Shown: positions 9,318 through 18,400 of the stretch, piece after piece
Layout of the letters: each line of letters starts with the position of its first letter
Position numbering within the stretch: position 1 is the first letter of the stretch
NCBI GenBank assembly: GCA_013214355.1
Contig: JABSSL010000089.1
Location: 1-64,000, forward strand
From: Saprospiraceae bacterium
Lineage (GTDB): Bacteria > Bacteroidota > Bacteroidia > Chitinophagales > Saprospiraceae
DNA: 64,000 nt
Direction: 5' to 3'
The notes under the pieces: generated by a model
Seen by the model: only the letters and a program-made list of their open reading frames with translations
Databases searched by the model: none
Told to the model about the DNA's origin: nothing
Made by a program: the position numbers and the translations under genes

Positions 9318-10058
9318 ATGAAGCGATTCTGGACCGTACTCCTTGGTTCATCCCTCCTATTCCTCACCAGTTGTTTTGACATCATTGAGGAGATTCATCT
9401 TAAAAGAGATGGTTCTGGAAAATATGTAGTGACCACCGACTTGAGTGGTTTGATGAGTGACGGCTTCATGAAGCAAGCCTTAGAAGAAGCCGTGAAGTCC
9501 GAATCTGGAGAACTAAACATGAATCTGATGGATATGGATTCTTCCTTTACTTTCGCCAATGCTCCAGAAGCTGTAAACCTTTCTGCTGCTGATCAAAAGA
9601 TGTTGGAAAAAGTCGTAATCACAATGAAGGGAAGTGAGAAGGAAGAAGTATTGAAAATGGGTATGACTGTTAACTTCGATTCCTTTGCCGAAATGGAGAA
9701 AATAGCTGAGGTGATGAAAAAGATGAGCAAGGATGGAGAGGGCCCAGGCGCTGGCTTGATGGGCGGAGGTCAGTTTACAGACTTCAGCAATATGTTTAGC
9801 ATGAAGAAAAAGAAGCTATTCTCTAGAAGTGGCACTAGTCAACCACTGGATGGCTTGATTCAGGATGACATGAAAGACATGATGACGATGATGTTAGCTG
9901 GAGCGAGCTACAAGACCATCTACAAGATGCCAGGTAAGGTCAAGAAAAGCACGATTCCAGAAGCGGAAATCGACGGAAAGACAGTTACCGTGGAACATCC
10001 TATGTTAGATGTAATCAATCAAAAAGTAAAGATTGACGGAGATATCAAGTTCAAATAA
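9318..10058 (+). CDS. Lipoprotein of unknown function
   Basis: A 246-residue protein with a lipoprotein signal peptide: basic MKRFW, a hydrophobic stretch, and the lipobox LTSC with Cys near residue 20. The mature part begins IIEEIHLKRDGSGKYVVTTDLSG, typical of small Bacteroidota lipoproteins of beta-rich fold. It is Met-, Lys- and Asp-rich, with a low-complexity GEGPGAGLMGGGQ segment in the middle. I do not recognise a family. Its stop overlaps the start of the next gene by one base (TAATG), so the two are probably translationally coupled. Confidence 0.7.
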   Translation: MKRFWTVLLGSSLLFLTSCFDIIEEIHLKRDGSGKYVVTTDLSGLMSDGFMKQALEEAVKSESGELNMNLMDMDSSFTFANAPEAVNLSAADQKMLEKVVITMKGSEKEEVLKMGMTVNFDSFAEMEKIAEVMKKMSKDGEGPGAGLMGGGQFTDFSNMFSMKKKKLFSRSGTSQPLDGLIQDDMKDMMTMMLAGASYKTIYKMPGKVKKSTIPEAEIDGKTVTVEHPMLDVINQKVKIDGDIKFK

Positions 10059-10483
10059 TGATTGATAGGATCAAGAAAGTATTACAGGACGCATCTGAAG
10101 TCATTAAAGATCAGACCAATGCGCTAGGTGATGGTGCCAAGGAGCGCAGTTTTAAGCTGATCGAGGAATGGCTTCAGATCTTCCCCCGCCTCGAGTCTTA
10201 TGGTTTTGAAACTACCAGTTTCTCCTTAGGTGTTGCTATTAGCCCTTCTGTAGAGGTAGAACTAACCGCTCCGCACGGTCAGTTTCCGATGCCCAAAATC
10301 CAGGCTATCATTGAAGAGAACAAGAAGACTTCAGCCATAAATACCGTATTTACCACCATTCGTACAGCCTATCAGTTGCACGAAAAGACAACCAGTCCGC
10401 TGCGAGAACCTTTAATCGTGAAAATCCGAATCCGGATCTCGCCTGAGATAAAGGTATTCATTGGAGAGCCCATTATACAGTAG
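10058..10483 (+). CDS. Small conserved-looking protein of unknown function
   Basis: A 141-residue soluble protein with no signal peptide or membrane segment. It starts in the TAATG overlap with the upstream lipoprotein gene, which makes the start well supported. An N-terminal amphipathic helix (IKKVLQDASEVIKDQ) is followed by a beta-rich part that ends with alternating hydrophobic strands (LIVKIRIRISPEIKVFIGEP). I do not recognise the family. Its tight coupling suggests a role with the lipoprotein, although one protein appears cytoplasmic and the other exported. Confidence 0.65.
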   Translation: MIDRIKKVLQDASEVIKDQTNALGDGAKERSFKLIEEWLQIFPRLESYGFETTSFSLGVAISPSVEVELTAPHGQFPMPKIQAIIEENKKTSAINTVFTTIRTAYQLHEKTTSPLREPLIVKIRIRISPEIKVFIGEPIIQ

Positions 10484-10499
10484 CGCTTCCTGCTTCCTT

Positions 10500-11360
10500 T
10501 TACTCAAAGAGTATTGTTTTATTCTTATACGGTAAGGTCTTGTGTTGGATCTCGCGCCAAATGGCTTGGGACAAGACTAGCTTTTCCAAATCTTTTCCTC
10601 GCCGTTTTAGATCCTGGACGGTATCTCGATGTGATACTTTAGCTACATCCTGAAAGATGATCGGGCCTTCATCCAGATCCGCTGTCACATAGTGACTGGT
10701 GGCTCCAATGATCTTAACTCCCCGTTCGAAGGCGGAGTGATAAGGACGGGCACCTTTAAAGGCTGGGAGAAAGGAATGATGAATATTGATAATTCTATTC
10801 GGGAAGGTACTCACAAAGTTATCAGAAAGGATTTGCATGTATCTGGCCAACACGATAAAATCCACTTCCAGTTCTTTCATTAGGGCAATTTCTTTCGCCT
10901 CCTGTTCTGGTTTGTTCTCCTTGGTGATCGGGAATAGATAAAAAGGAATTTCGAATCGATCCGCTAAGTACTGTAGGTTATCGTGATTTCCAATGATAGC
11001 AGGAATTTCTACAGCAAACTCGCCAGACATATAACGTTGCAGGATATCATACAAACAATGGGAAGCTTTAGACACGAAAATAGCCATCTTCGGTTGACGA
11101 TCGGTAAAATACAGCTTCCATTGCATTTGATATTTTTGGCCGATCAGCGTCCCAAAAAAGTCATCGATCTTAGCTTCAGGAATCGTAAAATCTTCTAACA
11201 TCCATTCCACACGCATAAAGAATCGTTGCTCGGAACGATCTACATGCTGTTCTAAACTAATGATATTGCCGTTGTTGCTGTGCAAAAAGTCAGTAACAGA
11301 AGCAACAATCCCCATTTGATCGGGGCAATGAATTAGTAGTATGGCAGTATTCTTTTTCAC
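10500..11360 (-). CDS. purU: Formyltetrahydrofolate deformylase
   Basis: A 286-residue PurU. It hydrolyses 10-formyltetrahydrofolate to formate and tetrahydrofolate, supplying formate for the purine pathway and balancing one-carbon units. An N-terminal ACT domain (ILLIHCPDQMGIVASVTDFLHSN start, residues about 5-85) precedes a formyltransferase domain. The catalytic cluster is seen as IINIHHSFLPAFKGARPYHSAFERGVK and GATSHYVTADLDEGPII, with the Asn, His and Asp of the family. The length is typical. It ends 16 bases from the convergent upstream gene and has its own promoter region in the 437-base gap at its 5' side. Confidence 0.93.
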   Translation of the reverse strand: MKKNTAILLIHCPDQMGIVASVTDFLHSNNGNIISLEQHVDRSEQRFFMRVEWMLEDFTIPEAKIDDFFGTLIGQKYQMQWKLYFTDRQPKMAIFVSKASHCLYDILQRYMSGEFAVEIPAIIGNHDNLQYLADRFEIPFYLFPITKENKPEQEAKEIALMKELEVDFIVLARYMQILSDNFVSTFPNRIINIHHSFLPAFKGARPYHSAFERGVKIIGATSHYVTADLDEGPIIFQDVAKVSHRDTVQDLKRRGKDLEKLVLSQAIWREIQHKTLPYKNKTILFE

Positions 11361-11797
11361 TATCCTCTATTTTCCTTAAATGAAATCTGGGCGCGAAATT
11401 CGTATTTTTCTACACATAGTCCCAAATTTTTACATTTTTTTTAACGTAAGTCCGTATTTATTCATTTGTTCTCAGCATTTAGTTTTTCTGGTAATATGAA
11501 ATGGATCACACCGCCAAGCGAAGCTCCATTTTTGGGATACATCTAGAAGATACGGCCCAAAAACTAGCTGAAACCCGGCAAAGAGAGGCGTTCATATTAG
11601 TGAAAGCCCGCCTACCGGCCTGCAGGAATTAACTTTAAACCTACTCTTAACACCATCCAATCATAAAAACCCACCGAGAATACCGAAAGTATGGAAGACA
11701 AGGATTAAATTTGAAGTTTTGTGTTCTTTCGCTTGTAATGATCACCTTATGATACGTAAACCAAAATAGGAAATAGCTTAGGTAGCGCTTTAATGAC
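11361..11797. other. 437-base gap between divergent genes purU and the SWIM-protein gene
   Basis: The first 140 bases next to purU are AT-rich and probably carry its promoter, but no clean TAnnTTTG element was found. A short plus-strand ORF at 11501-11632 is listed separately. The bases from 11633 to 11797 show nothing I can name apart from the string TTTAAACCTACTCTTA at 11634-11649, which resembles the end of the MITE-like repeats at 42311 and 53079 but lacks a matching left arm. Confidence 0.4.
11501..11632 (+). CDS. Possible 43-residue small protein
   Basis: An ATG at 11501 opens a 43-codon frame ending in TAA. The product begins MDHTAKRSSIFGIHLEDTAQ and ends KARLPACRN. An in-frame stop lies just upstream, so it is not the tail of a longer frame. 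The composition is protein-like, with an amphipathic helix around LEDTAQKLAETRQREAF, but there is no ribosome-binding site and no recognised family. It may be a relic of a larger gene or chance. Confidence 0.25.
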   Translation: MDHTAKRSSIFGIHLEDTAQKLAETRQREAFILVKARLPACRN

Positions 11798-13498
11798 ATG
11801 AATTTCTTCTTGCAGCATATTGAACGCCACGTCGATGAATCCTTGCTCATACAAGGAGAGGAACTCTTTATCCAGGATAAAGTGTTGTCGATGGAGGAGA
11901 TTGAGCAGCATCTCTGGTCTTTTAAGGTCCTTGATCATGATGACAAGATCTATGAGGTAGAAATTCAGATTACGCCTTCTAAGGTAAAAGCCGTTACCTG
12001 TGACTGTGATCAGTTCCAAAGAGAGAAGAATTGCCCTCATATCGTAGCTTCCCTTCTGGCTCTACGTCGACGAAAGAGTGAGGAAAAAAAACAAAAACGG
12101 AAGAGCAAAGAGCGGCAACAAAGTCAATCGAATAAAAAACTTAGCATACAACAAATCCTTGATCAGTTAGAGCGGGAAGAGCTGATCCATATTATCAAGG
12201 ATTTTACTCGGCAAAATCGGGCATTTGCCTTGAGCCTGAAGGCCAGGTATGCCTATAAGGTACCCAGCGTAGATAGTCAGAAGGCCTACCTCCAGTTGGT
12301 GAATTCTGTGATTCAAATGGCCAGGCGTCCTGATCGTACTTTCAACAAGCGAGGTGCCGCCAGTATTGCTAAGATCTTAGAGGAGATGCTAGAGCAAATG
12401 CATTTACATTTGGTTCAGCATCAATACGCGGAGGTATTTATCTTGGCACAAAGTATTTTATTGAAGGTGCCGCCTATTCTAGGAAAAATTCAATCTGACG
12501 AAGCCTTACTAAATCCTCCGCTAGAGAAGGTCCTCAAACTATTGCTACAACTCATCCAAGCCCGGATCCCTCCTGCCTTAAGGGAAAGAATTTGGGAATT
12601 CTTGATTGAAGAGTACGTCAAAATAGCCTATCGCAATCATGCCTTAGATGTTTTTTTTCATCCCATTCTGATTCGGCTGGCTGCTGAGGATGAGCAGGAG
12701 GTCCTATTGCTCGAAACGAGTGAACTGATGCTCGATCATTACCGTATAGAAGATCGTCCTTTAGCCCAGGCCCTCTATTTTCACTATCTACTCTGGGAAA
12801 AGAAATATGGGAAAAAGGCCATTCGCCAATTCCTAACCCACATCCTGCAGGAGTCTTCAGAGCGATCGGAATTAATTCATTATTGCATTCGCCAAAAGGA
12901 TTATAACAGAGCAGAACAATTTGCCAAGGCCTCGCTTAAATTAGCGGAAACGGTCGCAGATAAAGTTAAGGGAAAGACTTTCCTGTTGAGGCTGGCCGAG
13001 CTACAGCAAGACAATAAAAAGACCATTAAACTAGCACAGGATCTATTTCTGACCTCAAAAGAGTTGGGCTATTTTCGAAAGATGAAGCAGGCTGCAGGTG
13101 AAGGCTGGCTAGAAGTTCGTACGGAGGTGATCCAGAAACTGGAAAAACAGTTGGCAAAATCAGACAACCACAAGCTCTTGCCCCAGATTTACGGAGAAGA
13201 AGGGATGCAAGAGGAACTCTTGGCCTACATTACCCAACACCCTTCCTTAGATCTGTTGGTGAATTTTGATAGATATTTATTACCGGCACACGAAAAGCAA
13301 CTCAAAGCCGTATATGTGGCTGAAGTACAGTTATATCTGAATGCCCATCTCGGGCGAATTAGCTCCACAAAAATTCGGTCGATTATTCAGCATTTACATT
13401 CTTTAGGCGCACATAGTATTGGAAATGAGTTGGTTCAAGTTATAAGAAAAGATTATGCCGAGCGCCCCTCTCTGATGGACGAATTGTCCCTCTTCTAA
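11798..13498 (+). CDS. SWIM zinc-finger protein with long helical region
   Basis: A 566-residue protein. Near the N-terminus it has a SWIM zinc finger with C68 and C70 (TCDCDQF) and C79 and H81 (KNCPHI), matching CxCxnCxH. SWIM domains bind DNA or proteins. A basic linker (RRRKSEEKKQKRKSKERQQ) follows, and the remaining 450 residues are helical with TPR-like character (YNRAEQFAKASLKLAETV). The arrangement matches bacterial SWIM proteins of unknown function that are sometimes paired with SNF2 helicases; no helicase is nearby here. It is followed after 9 bases by rlmH, so the two may be cotranscribed. Confidence 0.75.
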   Translation: MNFFLQHIERHVDESLLIQGEELFIQDKVLSMEEIEQHLWSFKVLDHDDKIYEVEIQITPSKVKAVTCDCDQFQREKNCPHIVASLLALRRRKSEEKKQKRKSKERQQSQSNKKLSIQQILDQLEREELIHIIKDFTRQNRAFALSLKARYAYKVPSVDSQKAYLQLVNSVIQMARRPDRTFNKRGAASIAKILEEMLEQMHLHLVQHQYAEVFILAQSILLKVPPILGKIQSDEALLNPPLEKVLKLLLQLIQARIPPALRERIWEFLIEEYVKIAYRNHALDVFFHPILIRLAAEDEQEVLLLETSELMLDHYRIEDRPLAQALYFHYLLWEKKYGKKAIRQFLTHILQESSERSELIHYCIRQKDYNRAEQFAKASLKLAETVADKVKGKTFLLRLAELQQDNKKTIKLAQDLFLTSKELGYFRKMKQAAGEGWLEVRTEVIQKLEKQLAKSDNHKLLPQIYGEEGMQEELLAYITQHPSLDLLVNFDRYLLPAHEKQLKAVYVAEVQLYLNAHLGRISSTKIRSIIQHLHSLGAHSIGNELVQVIRKDYAERPSLMDELSLF

Positions 13499-13507
13499 AT
13501 CAACAAT

Positions 13508-13981
13508 ATGAAAGTAGAATTCTGGGTGATTGGGAAAACAGGTGAGTCTTACTTGAAGCAAGGAATCGAACTGTATGTCAAGCGTTTATCTCACTACCTT
13601 CCTTTTCAGATGGTCGTAGTTCCTGACGTAAAGACTTCTAAAGGAATGAAACCCAACCAACTCAAAGAAAAAGAAGGAGAAGCTATTTTGCAAAAACTCA
13701 AATCCGAAGACCTGCTCATATTGTTAGATGAAAAAGGCAAGTCTTTCAACTCAGTATTTTTCGCAAAATATATGGATCAGCTACTGATGAGGCCCGGAAG
13801 AAGATTGATCTTTTTGGTTGGAGGAGCGTTTGGATTCTCGGAAGCTCTATACAAAAGGGCCCAGGGAAAGCTCTCCTTATCTGACATGACATTTTCACAT
13901 CAGATGATCCGACTGTTCTTCGTTGAACAGTTGTACCGGGCCATGACGATCTTGCGAAATGAGCCCTATCATAATAGCTAG
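13508..13981 (+). CDS. rlmH: 23S rRNA (pseudouridine1915-N3)-methyltransferase
   Basis: A 157-residue SPOUT methyltransferase, the normal length of RlmH. It methylates pseudouridine 1915 in helix 69 of 23S rRNA on assembled 70S ribosomes. Family features include the N-terminal VEFWVIGKTGESYLKQGIELYVKRL start, LLILLDEKGKSFNS, the knot glycine loop IFLVGGAFGFSEAL, and the C-terminal MTFSHQMIRLFFVEQLYRA with HxxxR and a final YHNS. It lies 9 bases after the SWIM gene and 29 bases before a rhomboid gene. Confidence 0.95.
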   Translation: MKVEFWVIGKTGESYLKQGIELYVKRLSHYLPFQMVVVPDVKTSKGMKPNQLKEKEGEAILQKLKSEDLLILLDEKGKSFNSVFFAKYMDQLLMRPGRRLIFLVGGAFGFSEALYKRAQGKLSLSDMTFSHQMIRLFFVEQLYRAMTILRNEPYHNS

Positions 13982-14010
13982 CCAAACTAAACCGAATAAA
14001 CTGCAAACTT

Positions 14011-14643
14011 ATGTCCATTACGCTTTTATTACTGATTATGACCTGTGTGGTCTCTTACCAAGCTCTCCAAAATCCAGGGATGCGGGCCAAGCTGCTTTTT
14101 TACCCCTATGAAATTAAGCGCACGGGGGAATACTTTCGGTTTATCACCTCGGGCTTCATCCATGGAAGTTGGCCACACCTGTTCATCAACGTTTTTGTAC
14201 TTTATCAATTTGGTATTATGGCCGAGGAGGTATTTAGTATGCTATTCGGGCCAGATTACGGGAAAATTGTATATATCGTCTTCTATATTAGTGCCATTAT
14301 CGTAGCAGGACTACCTACCTACTTTCGACATCAGGATGACGTCGGTTATCGGGCTTTAGGAGCCTCGGGAGCGACTTCGGCCTTGGTATTCTTCTATATC
14401 GTTTTTGCCCCATGGACCTGGTTTACCTTTCCCCCTTTACCAGCTGTCGTCTTTGGTATTCTCTATCTAGCCTATTCTTCTTACATGGATAAGCAAGGTG
14501 TAGATAATATCGGGCACAATGCGCACCTGTGGGGTGCCATTTATGGGTTGATCTTTACCCTGACTTCCGTTTACATTGCTCGGCCAGAGTTATTCGAGGT
14601 CTTATTGGCTCAATTGTTGGCTGGTCCAAGTAATCCGTTCTAA
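14011..14643 (+). CDS. Rhomboid family intramembrane serine protease
   Basis: A 210-residue six-helix rhomboid. The catalytic pair is S119 in GASG (RALGASGATSAL) and H172 in GHNAHLWGAIYG. Upstream, HGSWPHLFINVFVLYQFG supplies the HxxxN oxyanion motif. The protein sits in the inner membrane and cleaves transmembrane substrates; none can be named. It follows rlmH closely and precedes a Nudix hydrolase gene by 37 bases, so SWIM, rlmH, rhomboid and Nudix read as one operon. Confidence 0.88.
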   Translation: MSITLLLLIMTCVVSYQALQNPGMRAKLLFYPYEIKRTGEYFRFITSGFIHGSWPHLFINVFVLYQFGIMAEEVFSMLFGPDYGKIVYIVFYISAIIVAGLPTYFRHQDDVGYRALGASGATSALVFFYIVFAPWTWFTFPPLPAVVFGILYLAYSSYMDKQGVDNIGHNAHLWGAIYGLIFTLTSVYIARPELFEVLLAQLLAGPSNPF

Positions 14644-14680
14644 AGTGCATTCGACACCTAATAAAATCCTTTCCTGCTTG

Positions 14681-15241
14681 ATGAAAAACCCTTGGAAAAC
14701 CCTCTCTACAACAACTGCTTACGAAAACCCTTGGATCAAGGTGACCCACAGAGATGTCTTGAACCCTTCTGGCAAGCCGGGAATTTATGGAGTTGTCCAC
14801 TTCAAGAATTTAGCCATCGGAATTGTCCCCGTAGATCCTGATTTAAATACTTGGTTAGTAGGCCAATATCGCTATACCTTGAATGAGTATTCTTGGGAGA
14901 TTCCAGAGGGCGGTTGCCCCTTGGGGACGGATCCCTTGGATACCGCAAAAAGAGAGTTAATAGAAGAAACAGGGATTCGAGCCAATAGGTGGAAGAAAAT
15001 CTTGGACTTTCACACCTCCAATTCCGTGACAGATGAAGCGGGCATGGCTTATTTGGCTACTCATCTTAGTTTTGGGGAATCCGAACCTGAAGACACGGAG
15101 GATCTAGTGGTAAAAAAAATGCCGTTGGCACAGGCGATCGAATGGGTAGATGAAGGAAAGATTACCGATTCGCTTTCCATTATGGCTTTGCAAAAGGTAG
15201 CCTTGATGCAGGGACAAAGCCTGTTAAATGCTTTCTTGTAG
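14681..15241 (+). CDS. Nudix hydrolase, ADP-ribose pyrophosphatase-like
   Basis: I place the start at the ATG at 14681 (MKNPWKTLSTTTAYENPW), giving 186 residues. A longer in-frame reading from 14576 would overlap the rhomboid gene by 68 bases and adds no family-like residues. The Nudix box is GCPLGTDPLDTAKRELIEETGI; the REL-EE core is intact but the first Glu of the box is Thr. The N-terminal ENPWIKVTHRDVLNPSGKPGIYGVV and the GQYRYTLNEYSWEIPEGG region fit ADP-ribose or nucleotide-sugar pyrophosphatases. The substrate is uncertain. Confidence 0.8.
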   Translation: MKNPWKTLSTTTAYENPWIKVTHRDVLNPSGKPGIYGVVHFKNLAIGIVPVDPDLNTWLVGQYRYTLNEYSWEIPEGGCPLGTDPLDTAKRELIEETGIRANRWKKILDFHTSNSVTDEAGMAYLATHLSFGESEPEDTEDLVVKKMPLAQAIEWVDEGKITDSLSIMALQKVALMQGQSLLNAFL

Positions 15242-15414
15242 CGAGATTATTCTAAGCTGCCATTGCCATCTCTTTGGTGTAGTAGGATATTAACCAAAAT
15301 CATTAGTCTACCTCCTGATTAACCAAACTTTAGCATTTTCAAGGCAAAAGGCAAGAAAACAATTATACCCTACGTATCCTTTACCTGCTATAAGCAACAC
15401 ACAGAATCTATACC

Positions 15415-18400
15415 ATGTTGAAATTCTACCCACTCACCTTACTAGTCTTCTTTTTCTCTTCGGCCTGGGCACAAAAGCCCGAGTTAGTGCTGCCGACTGG
15501 CCATTCCAAAGATATTACCTCGATCTCTTTTTCTCCCGATGGTCAACAAGTGCTCACTGGAAGTCGAGACCAAACCGCCATATTGTGGAGTATCACCGGA
15601 GATCAACTCGTGGTACTTTCTGGACATAATAATGTCATTTTTGCCGTTGCTTTTTCTCCCAAGGAGAAAATACTAGCCACCGCTAGCGCGGATCAAACCA
15701 TCAAACTGTGGGATTTGGAAGGGAATGTACTAAAAACCTTTAGCGGGCATACTTCTTGGATCAAATCACTACAATTCTCACCTTCAGGAAAAGAGCTACT
15801 TTCCGGGAGTTTGGACCAAACGGCCAAGTTATGGAATTTGCAGGGTAATGTTTTACGCACTTTCTCTGGGCATGAAGCAGGAATAAATACGGTTGATTTC
15901 TCAGCGGACGGAAAGAGCATCTTGACCGGTAGCAGAGATCAAACGGCCAAACTTTGGGAGGTAGCCACCGGAGAACTTAAGCAGACTTTTTCTGGTCATA
16001 CGGAAGAAATCACTGGTGTGCAGTTTGCCCCAGGAGCTGACCGTTTACTCACGGTAAGTGCCGATCAATCCATCAAGATTTGGCGAATTGATGGTACTGA
16101 AACCCAGGAACTAAAAAGTAAGGATGATGAAATCACAGCTGCTGCTTTTTCAGCAGATGGAAAGAGCGTGGCCGCAGGCCTTTGGAGGTCATTCGGAGGA
16201 GTCAGAGGAAGAGTTGGCTCGTTTGATCTCGAAAATGGCCAACTAGACGTATATCACGCACACGACTGGCCGATCAAGGCTATTGCCTTTTCACCAGATG
16301 GTTCTAATCTATTGACCGGAAGTTCAGATGATCAGGCAAAACTATGGAATCTCGATGGCAAACTCATACAGTCCTTTGCAGGAAAAGTAGCTGCCATAAA
16401 CTCAACCGCTTTTACTCCTGATGGCGAAAAAATTCTAATGGGGACCTGGTTTGACGGAGCCAGTCTTTGGAATTTGAGAGACCGGAAATTCACCTATTTC
16501 AAGCCTATTCGACCTAACACTTCAGATTTGGTGGCCATTTCACCAGATGGCAATAACATATTGACCGCTGGTATCCAAGGCGGTTTCTTGTGGGATTTTG
16601 ATGGCAACAAGCTGCAAGAGATTTCAAACCCAAAGAATTGGGGGGGCAATTTCAAATCGGTTGCCTTTTCACCAGATGGAACAAAAATTCTGACTGGATC
16701 CGAAGGTAATAACACTTCGCACCTATGGGATCTCCAAGGTCAACTACTAGCCAGTTACGAGGGACAAAGGTCATGGATACCAGCTGTGGCTTTCACGCCT
16801 GATGGGCAATCCGTACTAATTGGCAATAGCGTGGGTGAGGTCAAACTGTGGGATTTACAAGGTAATCCGATTCGTAACATCAGTAATAAGTTGGGGGATT
16901 TACATGCATTGGCCATCTCCTCAGACGGTAAGATGGTAGTGATACGGCATGGCCATAAGGTCGCCGAATTATGGACGATAAATGGCGAAAACTTACGTAC
17001 GTTAAGAGGTCACAGCCAAGCCGTTCGGTCCGTTGCCTTCTCTCCCGATGGCCAGTACATTGTAACGGGTAGTCAAGACAAAACTGCCCGACTTTGGGAC
17101 TTGCAAGGCCAACTCATTCACGAATTCAAAGGACATAACTCAAGCGTTTCAGGAGTAAGCTTTACCCCCAATGGTAAGCACCTTATGACCGTTTCGGGAG
17201 GAGCCTTGAGAATCTGGGATGCCATGACCGGTTCACAAAAATGCCTGTTATTGCCCTTTAAAGATGGAGAATGGGTAGTGACAACACCTTCTGGACTCTT
17301 CGATGCCTCAGCTGGAGCCTTTGACCAATTACACTATCGAATTTATGATCGTTCAGAGCAGTCCTACGAAGCCATTGATGTAGAACAACTCAAAGCAAGG
17401 TATTATGAACCCGGTTTATTAGATAAAATCCTCGGTTACTCTGAAGAAAGCATTAGGCCAGTACAAGATTTCGGTGAATTGGACCTTTACCCTCGCGTCG
17501 AAGCAAAGATCGATGGAGATGTACTGAGCGTTACATTAGAAGAACGTAATGGCGGAATTGGAAAAGTGAGCGTTTTCGTCAATGGTAAAGAGGTAGCCGA
17601 AGAGATCAATCCCCTGCCAAGGCGCGAAAATCCAGAACGGGCAAAGTCGATTGCTTACGATCTCTCACAACACCAAAACTACCTGCTTTCTCATCCAGAT
17701 AGTACCAATATCGTTAGCATCAGAGCCTATAACGAAGCCGGTTGGCTAAAAAGCAGGGCTGTCGATCTGGTGTATTCAGCCAGTTCTTCTAAGGGAATTT
17801 ATGATCAAACTGCGGGCCAGGCTCCAGATTTGAATAGATGGCTTCACCCAAAACTCTTTGTCGTAACCGTTGGGACTTCGGATTATGCCGGCTCCAACCT
17901 GGATTTAAAATATGCGGATCAAGATGCCATGATGATGGCATTAGCGCTAGAATCAGCTGGCTCGAAACTCTTTGAGCGGGGCCGTTCAGGAGAAACCAAT
18001 TTAGAAGTTTATTGCTTCTCTACCACTGAATCTGATGCCAAAACCCTTTCGGATGCCGGCATAGTGTGGCAGTCTCCGGCAAAGCAAAATATCGAAGCTA
18101 CCTTCGAGCAGATCAAAGCCAAAGCCAAAGCTGAGGATGTGCTAGTACTCTACATGTCTGGCCATGGAGTAACACAGAGTGAAAATGATCAGACCCAATT
18201 CTACTACTTAACCAAAGGAATTGGCAGTGAGGATGCGCTGGGAGATCCAGGCCTCAGAGATGCTTTTACCATCTCCAGCGAAGAGCTAACCCAATGGATC
18301 AAAGATATCCCCGCTCTTAAGCAAGTCATGATCATCGATGCTTGCTATTCGGGACAGGTGGTGCAGAGCCTCATGGGAGGATCTAAAAGATTGAGTTCCA

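Noticed and set aside
14576-14680. N-terminal extension of the Nudix gene
   Set aside because: It overlaps the rhomboid coding region by 68 bases and has no resemblance to Nudix N-termini; the ATG at 14681 is preferred.
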